From Bacteroidaceae bacterium (lineage in GTDB: Bacteria > Bacteroidota > Bacteroidia > Bacteroidales > Bacteroidaceae), in contig JAFRTL010000021.1 in assembly GCA_017427065.1 (NCBI GenBank), positions 49,576 through 113,575 of the forward strand: a stretch of DNA of 64,000 nucleotides, written 5' to 3'. Below the pieces are notes generated by a model. It worked only from the letters and a program-made list of their open reading frames with translations. It was not told where the DNA came from and did no database searches. The translations under genes were made by a program, and so were the position numbers. Positions 23,824-34,696 of this stretch are shown piece after piece. Within the stretch, counting starts at the first letter, position 1; every line of letters starts with the position of its first letter.

Positions 23824-25836
23824 TTATTTCAACATTGCTTTAACTTGTTTGTACACATTCTCGGCAGTGAAGCCCAACTTCTCATCCAATACTTTGTAAG
23901 GTGCAGAGAAGCCGAACATATCCATGCCCCAAATCTTTCCGTAAGGACCTACCAAACCCCGCATAGCAAAAGAAAGACCTGCGGTGAGGGCAAACTTCTT
24001 CTTGCGGAGAGGCAGCACCTTGAGTTGATAGCCAGGAGACTGATTGCGGAAGAGTCCTTCTGATGGCACGGACACGATACGTACACGCACGCCATCTTCG
24101 CGGAGCAACTTAGCACCTGCTACCAAGGTAGAAACCTCTGATCCTGAAGCGATGAGAATGACATCTGGATTATCGTCGGAACCAGCCACGATGTAGCCAC
24201 CGCGAGCCACCTGTGAATAGTCATTGCCTTCAGGCAGATTCTCTATATTCTGACGGGAGAAGATAAGGCCTGTAGGACCATTGGTATTTTCGATGGCAAG
24301 TTTCCATGCCTGTGTGGTTTCTTCTACATCGGCAGGACGGAGCACTAACATCGCATTATGATTGCTGTGGTTCTTCACCTTCTCTAAGAGACGGAGCTGT
24401 GCTTCCTGTTCGATAGGTTGGTGGGTAGGTCCATCTTCACCTACACGGAAAGCATCGTGGCTCCAGAAGAAGATCATAGGAATCTCCATCAGTGCTGCCA
24501 TGCGGAGGGCTGGCTTCATGTAGTCTGAGAATACGAAGAAGGTAGCACATGCTGGCAATACACCACCATGCAGTGCCATACCGATACAAACACAAGCCAT
24601 GGTCAGCTCACTGACACCTGCCTGGAAGAAAGCGCCCGTGAAGTCGCCTTTCTTAAAGGCATGCGTCTGTTTGAGGAAGCCTTCGCTCTTATCTGAATTA
24701 CTAAGATCGGCACTGGCCACTACCATGTTGCCCACTTGCTTTGCTAAGGCGCTAAGCACTGTTGCAGAAGCGTTACGAGTTGGTTGATTTGGCTTCTGCT
24801 GGATGACACTCCAATCTACCTTTGGTGCCTTACCAGAGAAGTATTCCTTCAGCAAAGCAGCTTTCTCTGGCTCTGCCTTTTCCCAAGCCTTACGAGCTGC
24901 ATAACGCTCTTTCAGAATCTTCTTCAATTCTGCCTTACGATTGTCGTAGAGTTTCTTCACTTCTGGCCAAACAACGAAAGGATTATCTACGTCGCCGCCC
25001 AGATTTTTCACTGTATTGATGTAGGCATCGCCACCAAGAGGAGCACCGTGGGTAGCTGTGCAATTCTCATAGCTGGTACCATCGGCACGACGAGCACCCT
25101 TGCCCATCACGGTATGTCCGATAATGAGGGTAGGGCGTTCCTTCTCTGCCTTTGCTTCATCGAGTGCCTGACGAATTTGGGTTGGGTCGTTACCATCGAT
25201 GGAGATAACCTTCCAACCCCATGCCTCGTACTTCTTGGCCGTATCTTCTGAAGTGACCTCAGCTACTGTCGTAGAGAGCTGAATATCATTGGCATCATAG
25301 AACATGATAAGGTTGTCAAGTCCCAACGTTCCTGCTACACGACCAGCACCTTGTGAGATTTCTTCCTGAATGCCACCATCACTGATGTAGGCATAGATGG
25401 TTTGGTTCATCACATCGCCAAAGCGGGCCTTGAGGAACTTAGCTGCCATGGCGGCACCCACTGCATAGGTGTGTCCCTGTCCAAGAGGTCCTGACGTGTT
25501 TTCGATGCCATGTTTCAAGTCGCGCTCTGGGTGTCCTGTGGTGGGACTGTACCACTGACGGAAGTTCTTAAGGTCGTCCATCGTGTACAAATCGAAGAGA
25601 TGAAGCTGTGCGTAGAGCATAGGTGACATGTGTCCAGGATCAAGGAAGAAACGGTCACGACCATCCCAGAATGGATTTCCTGGATCGAATACCATATACT
25701 CAGAAAAAAGCACATTGATGAAGTCTGCTCCGCCCATGGCGCCACCAGGATGTCCTGACTTAGCCTTTTCAACCATCGAAACAGCCAACAGACGGATATT
25801 GTCGGCTGCACGAGTCATAAGTTTGTTATCGTTCAT
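23824..25836 (-). CDS. tkt: Transketolase
   Basis: A 670-residue thiamine diphosphate enzyme that transfers two-carbon units between xylulose 5-phosphate and aldose phosphates. The N-terminal GHPGGAMGGAD block, the TPP-binding ISDGGIQEEISQG and the central THDAFRVGEDGPTHQP region are all present, followed by the C-terminal domain. It sits between the GH51 gene (82-base gap) and rpiB. A TATCTTTG box at 25863-25870 in the gap suggests an additional internal promoter. Its position in an arabinose operon links it to the pathway's end product. Confidence 0.95.
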   Translation of the reverse strand: MNDNKLMTRAADNIRLLAVSMVEKAKSGHPGGAMGGADFINVLFSEYMVFDPGNPFWDGRDRFFLDPGHMSPMLYAQLHLFDLYTMDDLKNFRQWYSPTTGHPERDLKHGIENTSGPLGQGHTYAVGAAMAAKFLKARFGDVMNQTIYAYISDGGIQEEISQGAGRVAGTLGLDNLIMFYDANDIQLSTTVAEVTSEDTAKKYEAWGWKVISIDGNDPTQIRQALDEAKAEKERPTLIIGHTVMGKGARRADGTSYENCTATHGAPLGGDAYINTVKNLGGDVDNPFVVWPEVKKLYDNRKAELKKILKERYAARKAWEKAEPEKAALLKEYFSGKAPKVDWSVIQQKPNQPTRNASATVLSALAKQVGNMVVASADLSNSDKSEGFLKQTHAFKKGDFTGAFFQAGVSELTMACVCIGMALHGGVLPACATFFVFSDYMKPALRMAALMEIPMIFFWSHDAFRVGEDGPTHQPIEQEAQLRLLEKVKNHSNHNAMLVLRPADVEETTQAWKLAIENTNGPTGLIFSRQNIENLPEGNDYSQVARGGYIVAGSDDNPDVILIASGSEVSTLVAGAKLLREDGVRVRIVSVPSEGLFRNQSPGYQLKVLPLRKKKFALTAGLSFAMRGLVGPYGKIWGMDMFGFSAPYKVLDEKLGFTAENVYKQVKAMLK

Positions 25837-25862
25837 GATGACTTGTTTTTATTTCAATGCTA

Positions 25863-25870
25863 CAAAGATA
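25863..25870 (-). promoter_or_regulatory. Possible internal promoter box before tkt
   Basis: Minus-strand TATCTTTG fits TAnnTTTG in the 82-base gap between the GH51 gene and tkt; no TTTG at the proper distance. Confidence 0.35.
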
Positions 25871-25918
25871 CGGCAAATAATAATTCTTTCCTATCTTTCC
25901 GAGAATAATTTCAGACGC

Positions 25919-27457
25919 TTATTGCAGTTCCAAAGTGACGATGCTTTTGGCAGGTAATTCCACCGTAAGTACGCCATTTTGAATCTTCGCACCGTTGAAT
26001 GCCTGTGGATGAACCACTTCGGCCTTACCAAAATCATTATAATCGGTCAGGTGTGCAGAGGTCAGCATCTCACCGCTCACACGATTGGCTTTCAATCCTC
26101 CAAGGCTGATGGTCACTGTCTGCTTTTGATTTGGATCCACATTGCTCAGAGAGATGTGTGTCTTTCCATCTTTCTGTGAGGCTGTGGCACTGAGCATAGG
26201 TACCGTACGATTACCACGCACTTGCACTTGGTCGCTTATGATTTGCAGAGGTAGATAGGTAGCATCTTGATGCACATTATACATCTTGAACACATAGTAA
26301 GTAGGTGTGAGCACCATCTGGTCGCCTTTGGTGAGTATCATACTCTGCAGTACGTTTACAATCTGAGCGATGTTGGCCATTTTCAGACGGTCGGTATACT
26401 TATGGAAGATGTCGAACGTGAGGGAAGCCACGAAAGCATCTCGCAGGGTGTTCTGCTGGAACAAGTGTCCAGGATTGGTTCCTTCTTCTACATCCCACCA
26501 AGTGCCCCATTCGTCGAGCATCAAGGCGACACGCTTCTGACGGTCGTACTGATCCATAATTTGGCAGTGGCGCTTGATGACATCCTCTATCTCACGGCAT
26601 TTGCCTAAGGTGAAGAAGTAGTCGTCATCGGTAAAGCTTGTGGCTTTGCCCTTGCTGCCAGTCCATCCTGCTACAGTGTAGTAGTGCAATGAGAGGCCGT
26701 TCATGCGGGTGCCTACTTGTTGCATCAGCACATCCGTCCAATTATAGTCATAGTCACTGGCACCGCTGGCTACTTTGAAGAGCACGTTTCCGTCATAGTT
26801 GCGGCAGTAGGTGGAGTAACGGCGATAGAGGTCGCTATAGAACTCAGGGCGCATGTTGCCACCACATCCCCAACTTTCGTTGCCCACACCTAAGTATTTC
26901 ACTTTCCAAGCATGATCACGTCCATTCTGACGACGCAGACGAGCCATTGGAGAGTCTCCTTCGCTAGTCATGTATTCCACCCATTTCGCTAATTCTTCCA
27001 CAGTACCACTGCCCACATTGCCACTAATGTAAGGTTCTGCACCTAACATCTCACAAAGGTTGAGGAATTCGTGCGTACCAAAGCTGTTGTCTTCGATGGT
27101 ACCACCCCAGTTGTTGTTCACCATCTTGGGGCGATTCTCTCGTGGTCCGATACCATCCATCCAGTGGTATTCATCGGCGAAACAGCCACCCGGCCAACGA
27201 AGAACAGGTACTTTCAGCTCCTTCAGAGCATTGAACACATCCGTACGATAGCCTTGTATGTTGGGGATGGAAGAGTTTTCACCTACCCAGAGTCCTCCAT
27301 AGATACAGCTGCCCAGATGCTCTGCAAACTGGCCGTAGATTTCCTTCGGAATGATTTGTGTTCCTTCTGGTGATAGGCTGATCGTGGCCGTACGTTGGGC
27401 GTAAAGACTCATCGTCGCCGCCAAGCAGATCGTTGTAAAAATTGTTTTGGTTTTCAT
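25919..27457 (-). CDS. GH51 alpha-L-arabinofuranosidase
   Basis: A 512-residue exported glycoside hydrolase that releases arabinose from arabinan, arabinoxylan or their oligosaccharides. The start at 27457 gives a signal peptide ([21 protein letters not shown]); the frame upstream is spurious. Acid/base E194 is in GNESWG, and nucleophile E316 is in MLDEWGTW, both typical of GH51. The [13 protein letters not shown] block precedes them. It is in the arabinose operon between araB (19-base gap) and tkt, so it is presumably induced with the catabolic genes. Confidence 0.93.
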   Translation of the reverse strand: MKTKTIFTTICLAATMSLYAQRTATISLSPEGTQIIPKEIYGQFAEHLGSCIYGGLWVGENSSIPNIQGYRTDVFNALKELKVPVLRWPGGCFADEYHWMDGIGPRENRPKMVNNNWGGTIEDNSFGTHEFLNLCEMLGAEPYISGNVGSGTVEELAKWVEYMTSEGDSPMARLRRQNGRDHAWKVKYLGVGNESWGCGGNMRPEFYSDLYRRYSTYCRNYDGNVLFKVASGASDYDYNWTDVLMQQVGTRMNGLSLHYYTVAGWTGSKGKATSFTDDDYFFTLGKCREIEDVIKRHCQIMDQYDRQKRVALMLDEWGTWWDVEEGTNPGHLFQQNTLRDAFVASLTFDIFHKYTDRLKMANIAQIVNVLQSMILTKGDQMVLTPTYYVFKMYNVHQDATYLPLQIISDQVQVRGNRTVPMLSATASQKDGKTHISLSNVDPNQKQTVTISLGGLKANRVSGEMLTSAHLTDYNDFGKAEVVHPQAFNGAKIQNGVLTVELPAKSIVTLELQ

Positions 27458-27476
27458 GATATCGTTCTGCAATAAA

Positions 27477-29150
27477 TCAAACATTCGCTTCAGTGAAAGC
27501 CCCAAGTTTCTGATACTCTTTATAGAGTTCTGCATACTTGGCCGTGTTCTCTGGATTAGGCTGATACTCAATGGCAAAACCAGAGTTCATGGCCTTCTGA
27601 GCATCTTCCACCTTATTATATAATCCAGCAGCAGTGGCAGCAAACATCGCTGCTCCCAAGGCACAGGCTTGATACTCACGACAAACCTTGATAGGCATAC
27701 CCAAGACATCGCTCAGTGTCTGCATCACGAACTTATCCTTCATGGCGATGCCGCCTATACCGATAACTTGATCTATCTTTACGCCTTGATTGAGGAAGCA
27801 ATCAACGATGGCTTTAGAGCCAAAGGCGGTGGCTTCTACCAGTGCTCGATAGATGCGGGGTGCATCGCTGCCAAGTGTCAGTCCGCTGATGCTACCCGTC
27901 AAGCGTTGATTGGCATTAGGTGTACGACGACCGTTCATCCAGTCGGTAGCGATGATGCCACTCTCTCCGATAGGTATCTTTTCTGCTTCTGCATTGAGGG
28001 CAGGGAAGATGCTGTCTACGGTCTCCTTGATGAGCATATTCTTAGTCTCTTCATCTATCAGTCCGGTATTGGCTATGATTTTCTTCAGAGGATATGCCAA
28101 GAGGCGACGGAACCAGGCATAGATATCTCCAAAACCTGATTGACCAGCTTCCAAGCCCACCATACCAGGAATCACAGAACCATCTACCTGTCCGCAGATA
28201 CCTTGAATCTGTTTGCCGCCTATCTCTTCATAGCTGGATACCATGATGTCGCAAGTTGATGTACCTATTACACGCACGAAGGTATGAGGAGTGATATTGG
28301 CTCCAACGGCACCCATGTGGCAATCGAACGCTCCTCCTGCAACAACCACCTTTGTAGATAATCCCAGACGCTCTGCCCATTCTTCGGTGAGGTGTCCCAC
28401 AGGCTTGTCGGCTGTTTCGGTGTGTGTGAAGAGTCGATCACGGAAGCCTTTCAGTAATGGAGAGAGGGTAGTAAGGAACTCTTCCTCTGGCAGTCCGCCC
28501 CATTGAGGATGCCACATGGTCTTATGGCCACAAGCACAGCGGCTACGAACGATGTCGCTGCTCTTCTTTACTCCAGTGAGGATGGCTGGAAGCCATTCGC
28601 AATGCTCCACGATGCTATAAGCCTTGGCTCTCACTGCTTCGTCCTCACGGAGCACATGGAGGGCTTTAGCCCAATACCATTCAGAGCTATAGATACCGCC
28701 TTCATAAGCCGTATAGTCGGTGTGCCAACGCTTGCAAAGCTCGTTGATTTCTGCAGCTTCCTTTACCGCCGTGTGGTCTTTCCAAAGCACGAACATGGCA
28801 TTGGGGTTTTCTGCAAACTCTGGTAGCATGGCGAGGGGAGTTCCTGTCTCGTCTGTAAAACATGGCGTACTGCCAGTGGTATCGAAAGCGATGCCAACCA
28901 CCTTCTGAGCCACATCAGGGTCGCATTGAGCCAAGGCCTCCTTGATGGTAGCCTCCAATACCTCCAGATAGTCCAGCGGATGCTGGCGGTATTGATTCTT
29001 GGAAGGGACGCAATACAGTCCTTTCGTCCAGCGAGGATAGTATTTCACGCTGGTGGCGAGTGTCTCGCCCGTATAAGCGTTCACGACTAAGGCTCGTGCT
29101 GAATCACTGCCATAGTCTAGTCCTATTACATATCTATCGTCTTGAGTCAT
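27477..29150 (-). CDS. araB: Ribulokinase
   Basis: A 557-residue FGGY-family sugar kinase, phosphorylating L-ribulose with ATP. The N-terminal [14 protein letters not shown] is the ATPase-fold phosphate 1 motif, and [10 protein letters not shown] near the C-terminus is the FGGY phosphate-2 type motif. GTSTCDIMV, also typical of AraB, lies in the middle. The ATG at 29150 is preferred over an upstream TTG at 29159. It lies 11 bases after araA. Confidence 0.93.
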   Translation of the reverse strand: MTQDDRYVIGLDYGSDSARALVVNAYTGETLATSVKYYPRWTKGLYCVPSKNQYRQHPLDYLEVLEATIKEALAQCDPDVAQKVVGIAFDTTGSTPCFTDETGTPLAMLPEFAENPNAMFVLWKDHTAVKEAAEINELCKRWHTDYTAYEGGIYSSEWYWAKALHVLREDEAVRAKAYSIVEHCEWLPAILTGVKKSSDIVRSRCACGHKTMWHPQWGGLPEEEFLTTLSPLLKGFRDRLFTHTETADKPVGHLTEEWAERLGLSTKVVVAGGAFDCHMGAVGANITPHTFVRVIGTSTCDIMVSSYEEIGGKQIQGICGQVDGSVIPGMVGLEAGQSGFGDIYAWFRRLLAYPLKKIIANTGLIDEETKNMLIKETVDSIFPALNAEAEKIPIGESGIIATDWMNGRRTPNANQRLTGSISGLTLGSDAPRIYRALVEATAFGSKAIVDCFLNQGVKIDQVIGIGGIAMKDKFVMQTLSDVLGMPIKVCREYQACALGAAMFAATAAGLYNKVEDAQKAMNSGFAIEYQPNPENTAKYAELYKEYQKLGAFTEANV

Positions 29151-29161
29151 AATAATCAATT

Positions 29162-30703
29162 TTATTTCAGTGCCTTATTCAGCATGTAGTACACTTCGTT
29201 GTTCTTTAGCTGCTGCTTGAAGTCCACGAGGTTCGTCTGCTTATTGATACGTACATATTCTATGCCAAGCATTTCTGCAAAGTCATCCCAATACTCCTCG
29301 GTGATGTCGTAAGAGAAAGCACTGTGGTGGGTACCTCCAGCAAGGATCCAAGCGCCTGCACCTATCTCGAAAGTAGGCTGTGGCACCCACAATGCCGAAG
29401 CTACTGGCAGGTGTGGCATTGGCTTAGGCTCGATGCACTCCACCTCTTGTGAGATCAGACGGAAGCGATTGCCGAGATCTACCACGGTGGCCTTGATGCC
29501 ATGTCCCACCTTGGAGGTGAAGACCAGACGGGCTGTCTGCTGCTTGCGGATGCCGATGCCGAGGAAGTGTACTTCCAACTTTGGCTTGTCTGTAGCGATG
29601 AGCGGACAGATTTCCAGCATGTGGCTCTGCAGGCAAGAAGAGCGATCGCCAGCAAAGTTGAGCGTATAGTCCTCAAGGAAAGAACAACCCTTTGGCAATC
29701 CCTGCTGAATGATCCAGAGCGTGCGATAGAGACAAGCGGTCTTCCAGTCTCCCTCTGCTCCGAAGCCGTAGCCTTCCTGCATCAGACGCTGAGAGGCCAG
29801 ACCTGGAATCTGGTCGAAACCGCAGAAGTCGGGAGCATCGATGTCAGCATCGCCTAAGTCGTCAAAGTTGGTGGTGAAAGCTGTCGCATTCTCGTCCTTC
29901 AGTACTCTACGAAGGGCGATTTCTGCCTTTGCACTGTTCTTCACCTTCTCCCAATAAACTTCCTCGCCACTCTCGTCTATCTTGATGGTATAGAGTTTCT
30001 TGTATTCCTCAACCAGTGCGTCAGCTTCTGCATCAGTCACTTTCTTATAATAATCCATCAGTGAGCTGACTGGATAGTAATCCACGTGGTAGCCCAGGCG
30101 CTGTTCGAACTCCACACGGTCGCCATCTGTCACAGCCACGTTGTTCATGTTCATACCGAACATCAAGCAGCGTGTGTTCTTGGCATCTGCCACACCTGCA
30201 GCTACACGAGCCCAAACGGCAATTTTCTGCTGAACGTCTTCATTCTTCCAATAGCCGCAAACCACCTTTCTTGGCACACGCATACGGGTGCAGATATGTC
30301 CGAACTCAATGTCGCCATGAGCGCTCTGGTTCAGGTTCATGAAGTCCATGTCGATCTCGCTCCAAGGAATCTCTGCATTATACTGTGTGTGGAAATGGAG
30401 CAGTGGTTTCTGAAGTGCCTGAAGTCCTTTGATCCACATCTTGGCAGGAGAGAAGGTATGCATCCAGGTGATGATACCCACACAATGTTCATCATTATTG
30501 GCAGCTTTCATCACAGCTTCCACTTCTTTACTGCTATTGGCTGTGCCTTTATAAACAATCTTCACTGGGATGTTGCCAGAGGCGTTCAAGCCTTCTACCA
30601 TCTCCTTTGAGTGTCCGTCTACTGCAACCACTGCGTCACCTCCGTACAGAAGTTGTGCGCCAGTTACCCACCAAATTTCAAAATTTTCAAAAATGTTTTT
30701 CAT
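29162..30703 (-). CDS. araA: L-arabinose isomerase
   Basis: A 513-residue Mn-dependent isomerase converting L-arabinose to L-ribulose. The N-terminus EIWWVTGAQLLYG is characteristic of the family, as are MHTFSPAKMWI, GFGAEGDWKTA (a metal-ligand Glu region) and the late GGTHHSAFS with the conserved His. The length is normal (about 500). It starts 25 bases after the araD stop and precedes araB. Confidence 0.95.
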   Translation of the reverse strand: MKNIFENFEIWWVTGAQLLYGGDAVVAVDGHSKEMVEGLNASGNIPVKIVYKGTANSSKEVEAVMKAANNDEHCVGIITWMHTFSPAKMWIKGLQALQKPLLHFHTQYNAEIPWSEIDMDFMNLNQSAHGDIEFGHICTRMRVPRKVVCGYWKNEDVQQKIAVWARVAAGVADAKNTRCLMFGMNMNNVAVTDGDRVEFEQRLGYHVDYYPVSSLMDYYKKVTDAEADALVEEYKKLYTIKIDESGEEVYWEKVKNSAKAEIALRRVLKDENATAFTTNFDDLGDADIDAPDFCGFDQIPGLASQRLMQEGYGFGAEGDWKTACLYRTLWIIQQGLPKGCSFLEDYTLNFAGDRSSCLQSHMLEICPLIATDKPKLEVHFLGIGIRKQQTARLVFTSKVGHGIKATVVDLGNRFRLISQEVECIEPKPMPHLPVASALWVPQPTFEIGAGAWILAGGTHHSAFSYDITEEYWDDFAEMLGIEYVRINKQTNLVDFKQQLKNNEVYYMLNKALK

Positions 30704-30728
30704 GTCTTTATGTTTTTATTATTAATTA

Positions 30729-31415
30729 TCATTTTTGTCCGTAATAAGCATTTGGACCATGCTTACGGCTGTAGTGCTTTTCTATCAGGAGCGGATTCAT
30801 GGTGAGGTTTGGATTCACGCTTTTGGCAATGAATGCCATCTTGGCCACTTGTTCCAGCACCACGGCATTATGCACCGCTTCAGCGGCATCCTTGCCCCAA
30901 GTGAAGGGACCATGATTTTTCACCAGTACCCCAGGGGTGTCGTTTGGATTCATGCCCTCAAAACGCTTCACGATGACGTTGCCCGTCTCCCATTCATAGT
31001 TGCCCTTCACTTCTGCTTCGGTCATGTCTGCCGTACAGGGGATGTCGTGGTGGAAGTAGTCTGCATGGGTGGTTCCGATGTTCGGAATATCCAAGCCTGC
31101 CTGAGCCCAAGCAGTGGCATAGGTGGAGTGGGTGTGTACCACGCCTCCTATCTCAGGGAAAGCCCGATAGAGCACCACATGGGTAGGAGTGTCTGAAGAA
31201 GGTCTCAACGTACCTTCTACTACCTTACCGTCAAGGTCCACTACCACCATGTCCGATGGTTTCATGTTATCATAGCTCACTCCGCTGGGCTTGATCACTA
31301 CCAATCTCGTAGCACGGTCGATGGCCGAGACATTGCCCCACGTAAAGATGACTAAGCCGTGCTTTACCAACTCCAGATTGGCCTCGCACACTTTTTCTTT
31401 CAATAACTCTAGCAT
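30729..31415 (-). CDS. araD: L-ribulose-5-phosphate 4-epimerase
   Basis: A 228-residue class II aldolase-fold epimerase producing D-xylulose 5-phosphate. The zinc-binding [12 protein letters not shown] is present, as are GNVSAID near the N-terminus, KPSGVSYD for phosphate binding and [10 protein letters not shown] in the middle. The C-terminal [10 protein letters not shown] is typical of AraD. It starts three bases beyond the transporter stop, suggesting coupled translation. Confidence 0.95.
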   Translation of the reverse strand: MLELLKEKVCEANLELVKHGLVIFTWGNVSAIDRATRLVVIKPSGVSYDNMKPSDMVVVDLDGKVVEGTLRPSSDTPTHVVLYRAFPEIGGVVHTHSTYATAWAQAGLDIPNIGTTHADYFHHDIPCTADMTEAEVKGNYEWETGNVIVKRFEGMNPNDTPGVLVKNHGPFTWGKDAAEAVHNAVVLEQVAKMAFIAKSVNPNLTMNPLLIEKHYSRKHGPNAYYGQK

Positions 31416-31418
31416 ATA

Positions 31419-33356
31419 TTACCACAACAAAACGTACAATACTATCGTAATGATGCCGATGCCCAAAGTGCCATAGGTATAGCCACGTGTCGTAGAGAAC
31501 AACTGCAGGTCTATTGGCAGCGCCTTCGGGTCACGTACGGTATCTTTCGAATTGGAGTAGAGCCAGACGGCCGATGAGCCCGTCAGCACTCCAAAGAAGA
31601 AGAAGGCTTGGAACCCGATGTCGTTTAGGTAGAAGAAGGTAGGATTCTCTGGTGCTACCCATCCTCCGATGATCACGATGACAGCTGCTACCATCATCAG
31701 CACGCCTGCTCCACCCAGGATATGGGCCCAATAGAGCATCTGGTGCTGGTCTTTCTCGCTTGGGAGCTCGCACTGCACGTATTTCTTATCCATGTAGGTC
31801 ATTACCACGAAGAAGACAAACAGCAGGATGAAGATATAGCCTGCACGGAACTGGAAGGGTACGTCTGGCATCAAACCCTTGAACAGCACTCCCATCGGAA
31901 TGGTGAGGATGGCCGTCCATACAGCTGCCAGTGAAGAGGCACGCTTCCAAAGCAAGCCCAAGCCGAACACGATGATGATGCCTGGATAGATGAAACCAGA
32001 ATACTCCTGAATGTATTGGAACGCCTGATCCAGTCCGCCGAGCAGTGGTCTTACGGCTATCAGGGCAATGACCAGTGAACAGAGTGCTACCAAACGGCCT
32101 ACACCTACCAACTGGCGATCTCCTGCGTTCTTATTGATGTATTTCTTGTAGATATCCATCGTGAAGAGGGTGGAGGTGGAGTTGAACATAGAGGCCAGGG
32201 AAGATATCACTGCAGCGGTCAGGGCAGCAAAGGAGAGACCCTTGATGCCCGTAGGCGTGAAGTTTCTAATCAGCCAAGGATAAGCATCATCGGCCACGTT
32301 GATCTGTCCTTGCAAGCCACTCATCATAGCAGCATTCTCATGCATATAGTAAGCACAGATACCTGGCAGCACCACGATGAACGGGATCAATATCTTCAGG
32401 AAACCAGCGAAGATAAGACCTTTCTTGGCCTCGTCCACGCTCTTGGCAGCCAAACCCTTCTGGATGATGTATTGATTGAAACCCCAATAACCTAAGTTGG
32501 TCAGCCATACACCGCCTACCACGGCAGCGATACCTGGTACGTTGGCAAAGGCGCTAGCATTATGGCTCTGCTGTATCACCAGATGGAAGTGTACGTCGGT
32601 CTCATGAGGCCCCGTCGTCAAGTAGGTATAGACCTTCTGGAAGCCATCGATGAAGCTCCCTCCGTCGGCTGCAGCCACAAGAGCGAAGTAGGCCGTAATC
32701 AGACCACCGCCAACGAGGAAGGTTACCTGCAGCACATCGGTCCATGCCACAGACGACAATCCGCCATAGATGGAGTAGATACCTGCGATGATATACAGTC
32801 CTAAGATGATGAACATACGAATGGGGACCTCCATGCCTCCGATGCTCACCGCCACGCCTTGCAAGCCCAGTATCTGCTCTATGGCCAGTGCACCTAGCCA
32901 TGCCACAGAGGTGAGGTTCACGAAGATGTAGAGAAACAGCCAGAGGATGGAGAACGCCAGTCCCACGCCATCGTTGTAGCGCTCGCGGAGGAACTGCGGT
33001 ATGGTCATGATCTTCTGGTTGAGCATCAATGGAAGGAGGAACTTGCCTATCACTACCAGCGTGATGGCTGCCATTACCTCGTAGGCAGCGATGGCTATAC
33101 CGTCGCGGTAGCCTGTGCCCGACATACCGATGAACTGCTCTGCGGAGATGTTCGCTGCGATGAGTGAGGCACCTACCGCCCACCATGTCAAGGTGTTACC
33201 CGCTAAAAAGTAATCGTTGGCACTGCGTTCCTTCCCGTCTTTCTTCCGACTGAGGAACAATCCGAGGCTGACCAATATAATAAGGTAGATAATCAGGATG
33301 ATAAAGTCAATGGAATGGAATCCCGATTGTGCAATGGCTTGACTGATGCTATTCAT
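31419..33356 (-). CDS. Sodium/sugar symporter (SSS family), probably for arabinose
   Basis: A 645-residue inner-membrane transporter with about 14 hydrophobic helices. It carries the SSS hallmarks near the start (NDYFLAGNTLTWWAVGASLIAA seen as its pieces DYFLAG and WWAVGASL), AEQFIGMSG and a central VAWLGALAIEQI. Start 33356 (MNSISQAIAQSG) is preferred over a TTG at 33383. Its place between galM and araD argues for L-arabinose uptake driven by sodium; this is inference from context. Confidence 0.87.
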   Translation of the reverse strand: MNSISQAIAQSGFHSIDFIILIIYLIILVSLGLFLSRKKDGKERSANDYFLAGNTLTWWAVGASLIAANISAEQFIGMSGTGYRDGIAIAAYEVMAAITLVVIGKFLLPLMLNQKIMTIPQFLRERYNDGVGLAFSILWLFLYIFVNLTSVAWLGALAIEQILGLQGVAVSIGGMEVPIRMFIILGLYIIAGIYSIYGGLSSVAWTDVLQVTFLVGGGLITAYFALVAAADGGSFIDGFQKVYTYLTTGPHETDVHFHLVIQQSHNASAFANVPGIAAVVGGVWLTNLGYWGFNQYIIQKGLAAKSVDEAKKGLIFAGFLKILIPFIVVLPGICAYYMHENAAMMSGLQGQINVADDAYPWLIRNFTPTGIKGLSFAALTAAVISSLASMFNSTSTLFTMDIYKKYINKNAGDRQLVGVGRLVALCSLVIALIAVRPLLGGLDQAFQYIQEYSGFIYPGIIIVFGLGLLWKRASSLAAVWTAILTIPMGVLFKGLMPDVPFQFRAGYIFILLFVFFVVMTYMDKKYVQCELPSEKDQHQMLYWAHILGGAGVLMMVAAVIVIIGGWVAPENPTFFYLNDIGFQAFFFFGVLTGSSAVWLYSNSKDTVRDPKALPIDLQLFSTTRGYTYGTLGIGIITIVLYVLLW

Positions 33357-33379
33357 TTTCAGATTATAAATTATGATTC

Positions 33380-34528
33380 TCAATTCTCAATGGAGAACTT
33401 GTAAATACACTCGCTATGATACGTCTGTCCTGGCTCCAGGAAGGCACTGGGCCATTCTGGATGATTAGGGGTGTTAGGGAACTTCTGCGTCTCCAGACAG
33501 GTGGCGTTTCTGCGCTGATAGGCGATGCCCTTCTTGCCCTTCACACGACCATTCAGGAAGTTGCCCGTATACACCTGAATGCCAGGCTCGTTTGTATAGA
33601 CATCCAACTTGATGCCCGTCTCTGGGCAGTAGAGGCTGGCAGCCTTCTGACTGATATCGCCTGCCGTATTCAGCACAAAGTTGTGGTCTATGCCGTTGGC
33701 GAACTTAATCTGTTCATCATCCTTATTGATTTCTTCTGCCATGGCATGAGCCGTGCGGAAGTCGAATGGGGTGCCGTCCACCTTACGTACCTCACCCGTT
33801 ACGCCTACGGTGCTATCGATAGGCGTCATCTGGTCGGCATTCACGTAGAGCAGATGGTTCACGGTGCTCTGTGTAGGGTCGCCGCTCAGGTTGAAGTAAG
33901 AGTGGTTGGTCATGTTGATCACCGTCTTCTTGTCGGTGGTGGCGTAGTAGTTGATGTCTATGGCATTGTCGGCAGTCAGCTTGAAGGTTACCTCCACGCT
34001 CACCGTGCCAGGGAAGTTCATGTCGCCGTCAGGGGAGGTCAGAGAGAGGGTGAGGGTAGAGCTGTTTTTCTGCTCGGCATCGAACACCTTGTATTGCCAG
34101 CCCTGCGGACCGCCATGCAGACAGTGCGGACCATTGTTGGCTATCAGCTGAATGGTCTCCCCATCCAGAGTGAACTGGGCGTTACCGATACGGTTGGCAT
34201 AGCGCCCAATGGTAGCACCGAAGTCGCTGCTCTGGCTCAGATAGTCCTGGATGTTGTCGAACGCCAGCACCACGTCACGCTCTGTTCCTTGACGGTCGGG
34301 CACCATCACGGAGACGATGCGACCTCCGAAGTTGGTGATGCACACCTCCATGCCGTTCTGGTTGGTCAGGGTGAAGAGTTTCGTTTCTTTACCTTCGATA
34401 GTGGTTTCAAACTGAGCTGGATTCAGTCCGCTCTTTGTCAGCACTGGCGTGGCATTCTCCTGTTTTTGTTGGGAGCAGGCAGTCAGCATCAATGCGGCTA
34501 CACCTGCTAAAAGTAGTGTCTTCCTCAT
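33380..34528 (-). CDS. galM: Aldose 1-epimerase lipoprotein
   Basis: A 382-residue mutarotase interconverting alpha and beta anomers of aldoses. The signal peptide MRKTLLLAGVAALMLTAC ends in a lipobox, so it is a lipoprotein of the periplasm or outer membrane. GalM motifs seen: TNFGGRIVS, the NRIGNAQF region, MTNHSYFNLSG with catalytic His, and late HLLYVNADQ. It is the first gene of the arabinose operon; anomerisation outside the cytosol would present arabinose in the form the symporter prefers. Confidence 0.9.
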   Translation of the reverse strand: MRKTLLLAGVAALMLTACSQQKQENATPVLTKSGLNPAQFETTIEGKETKLFTLTNQNGMEVCITNFGGRIVSVMVPDRQGTERDVVLAFDNIQDYLSQSSDFGATIGRYANRIGNAQFTLDGETIQLIANNGPHCLHGGPQGWQYKVFDAEQKNSSTLTLSLTSPDGDMNFPGTVSVEVTFKLTADNAIDINYYATTDKKTVINMTNHSYFNLSGDPTQSTVNHLLYVNADQMTPIDSTVGVTGEVRKVDGTPFDFRTAHAMAEEINKDDEQIKFANGIDHNFVLNTAGDISQKAASLYCPETGIKLDVYTNEPGIQVYTGNFLNGRVKGKKGIAYQRRNATCLETQKFPNTPNHPEWPSAFLEPGQTYHSECIYKFSIEN

Positions 34529-34531
34529 AGT

Positions 34532-34575
34532 ATATCAAATTTAATTGTAGCAAATGTAGTGCATTTCTTTGATAT
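34532..34575. promoter_or_regulatory. Candidate operator over the arabinose-operon promoter
   Basis: ATATCAAA (34532-34539) and TTTGATAT (34568-34575) form a perfect 8-base inverted repeat flanking the -7 box. A second palindrome, AAATG-N5-CATTT (34552-34566), overlaps the box itself. Either could bind an arabinose-responsive repressor such as AraR; no such regulator is in the window. Confidence 0.4.
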
Positions 34576-34582
34576 GTCCAAA
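34551..34582 (-). promoter_or_regulatory. Promoter of the arabinose operon
   Basis: Minus-strand TTTG (34579-34582), 20-base spacer and TACATTTG (34551-34558) match the Bacteroidetes promoter; the galM start codon is 22 bases below the -7 box. Confidence 0.7.
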
Positions 34583-34623
34583 TTTGTGAGCAATCTGTTT
34601 TTTTACTTATTTCGGAATGATAA

Positions 34624-34658
34624 AAAAACCGGCGCAGTTAAGCGCCGGCTTTCTCTTA
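34624..34658 (-). terminator. Terminator of ald
   Basis: CCGGCGC and GCGCCGG form a strong stem with an AGTTAA loop; on the minus strand seven T follow. It separates ald from the arabinose operon. Confidence 0.75.
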
Positions 34659-34696
34659 GTTTATTATGAAATATAGTGATTGAAATGGATAGCATA

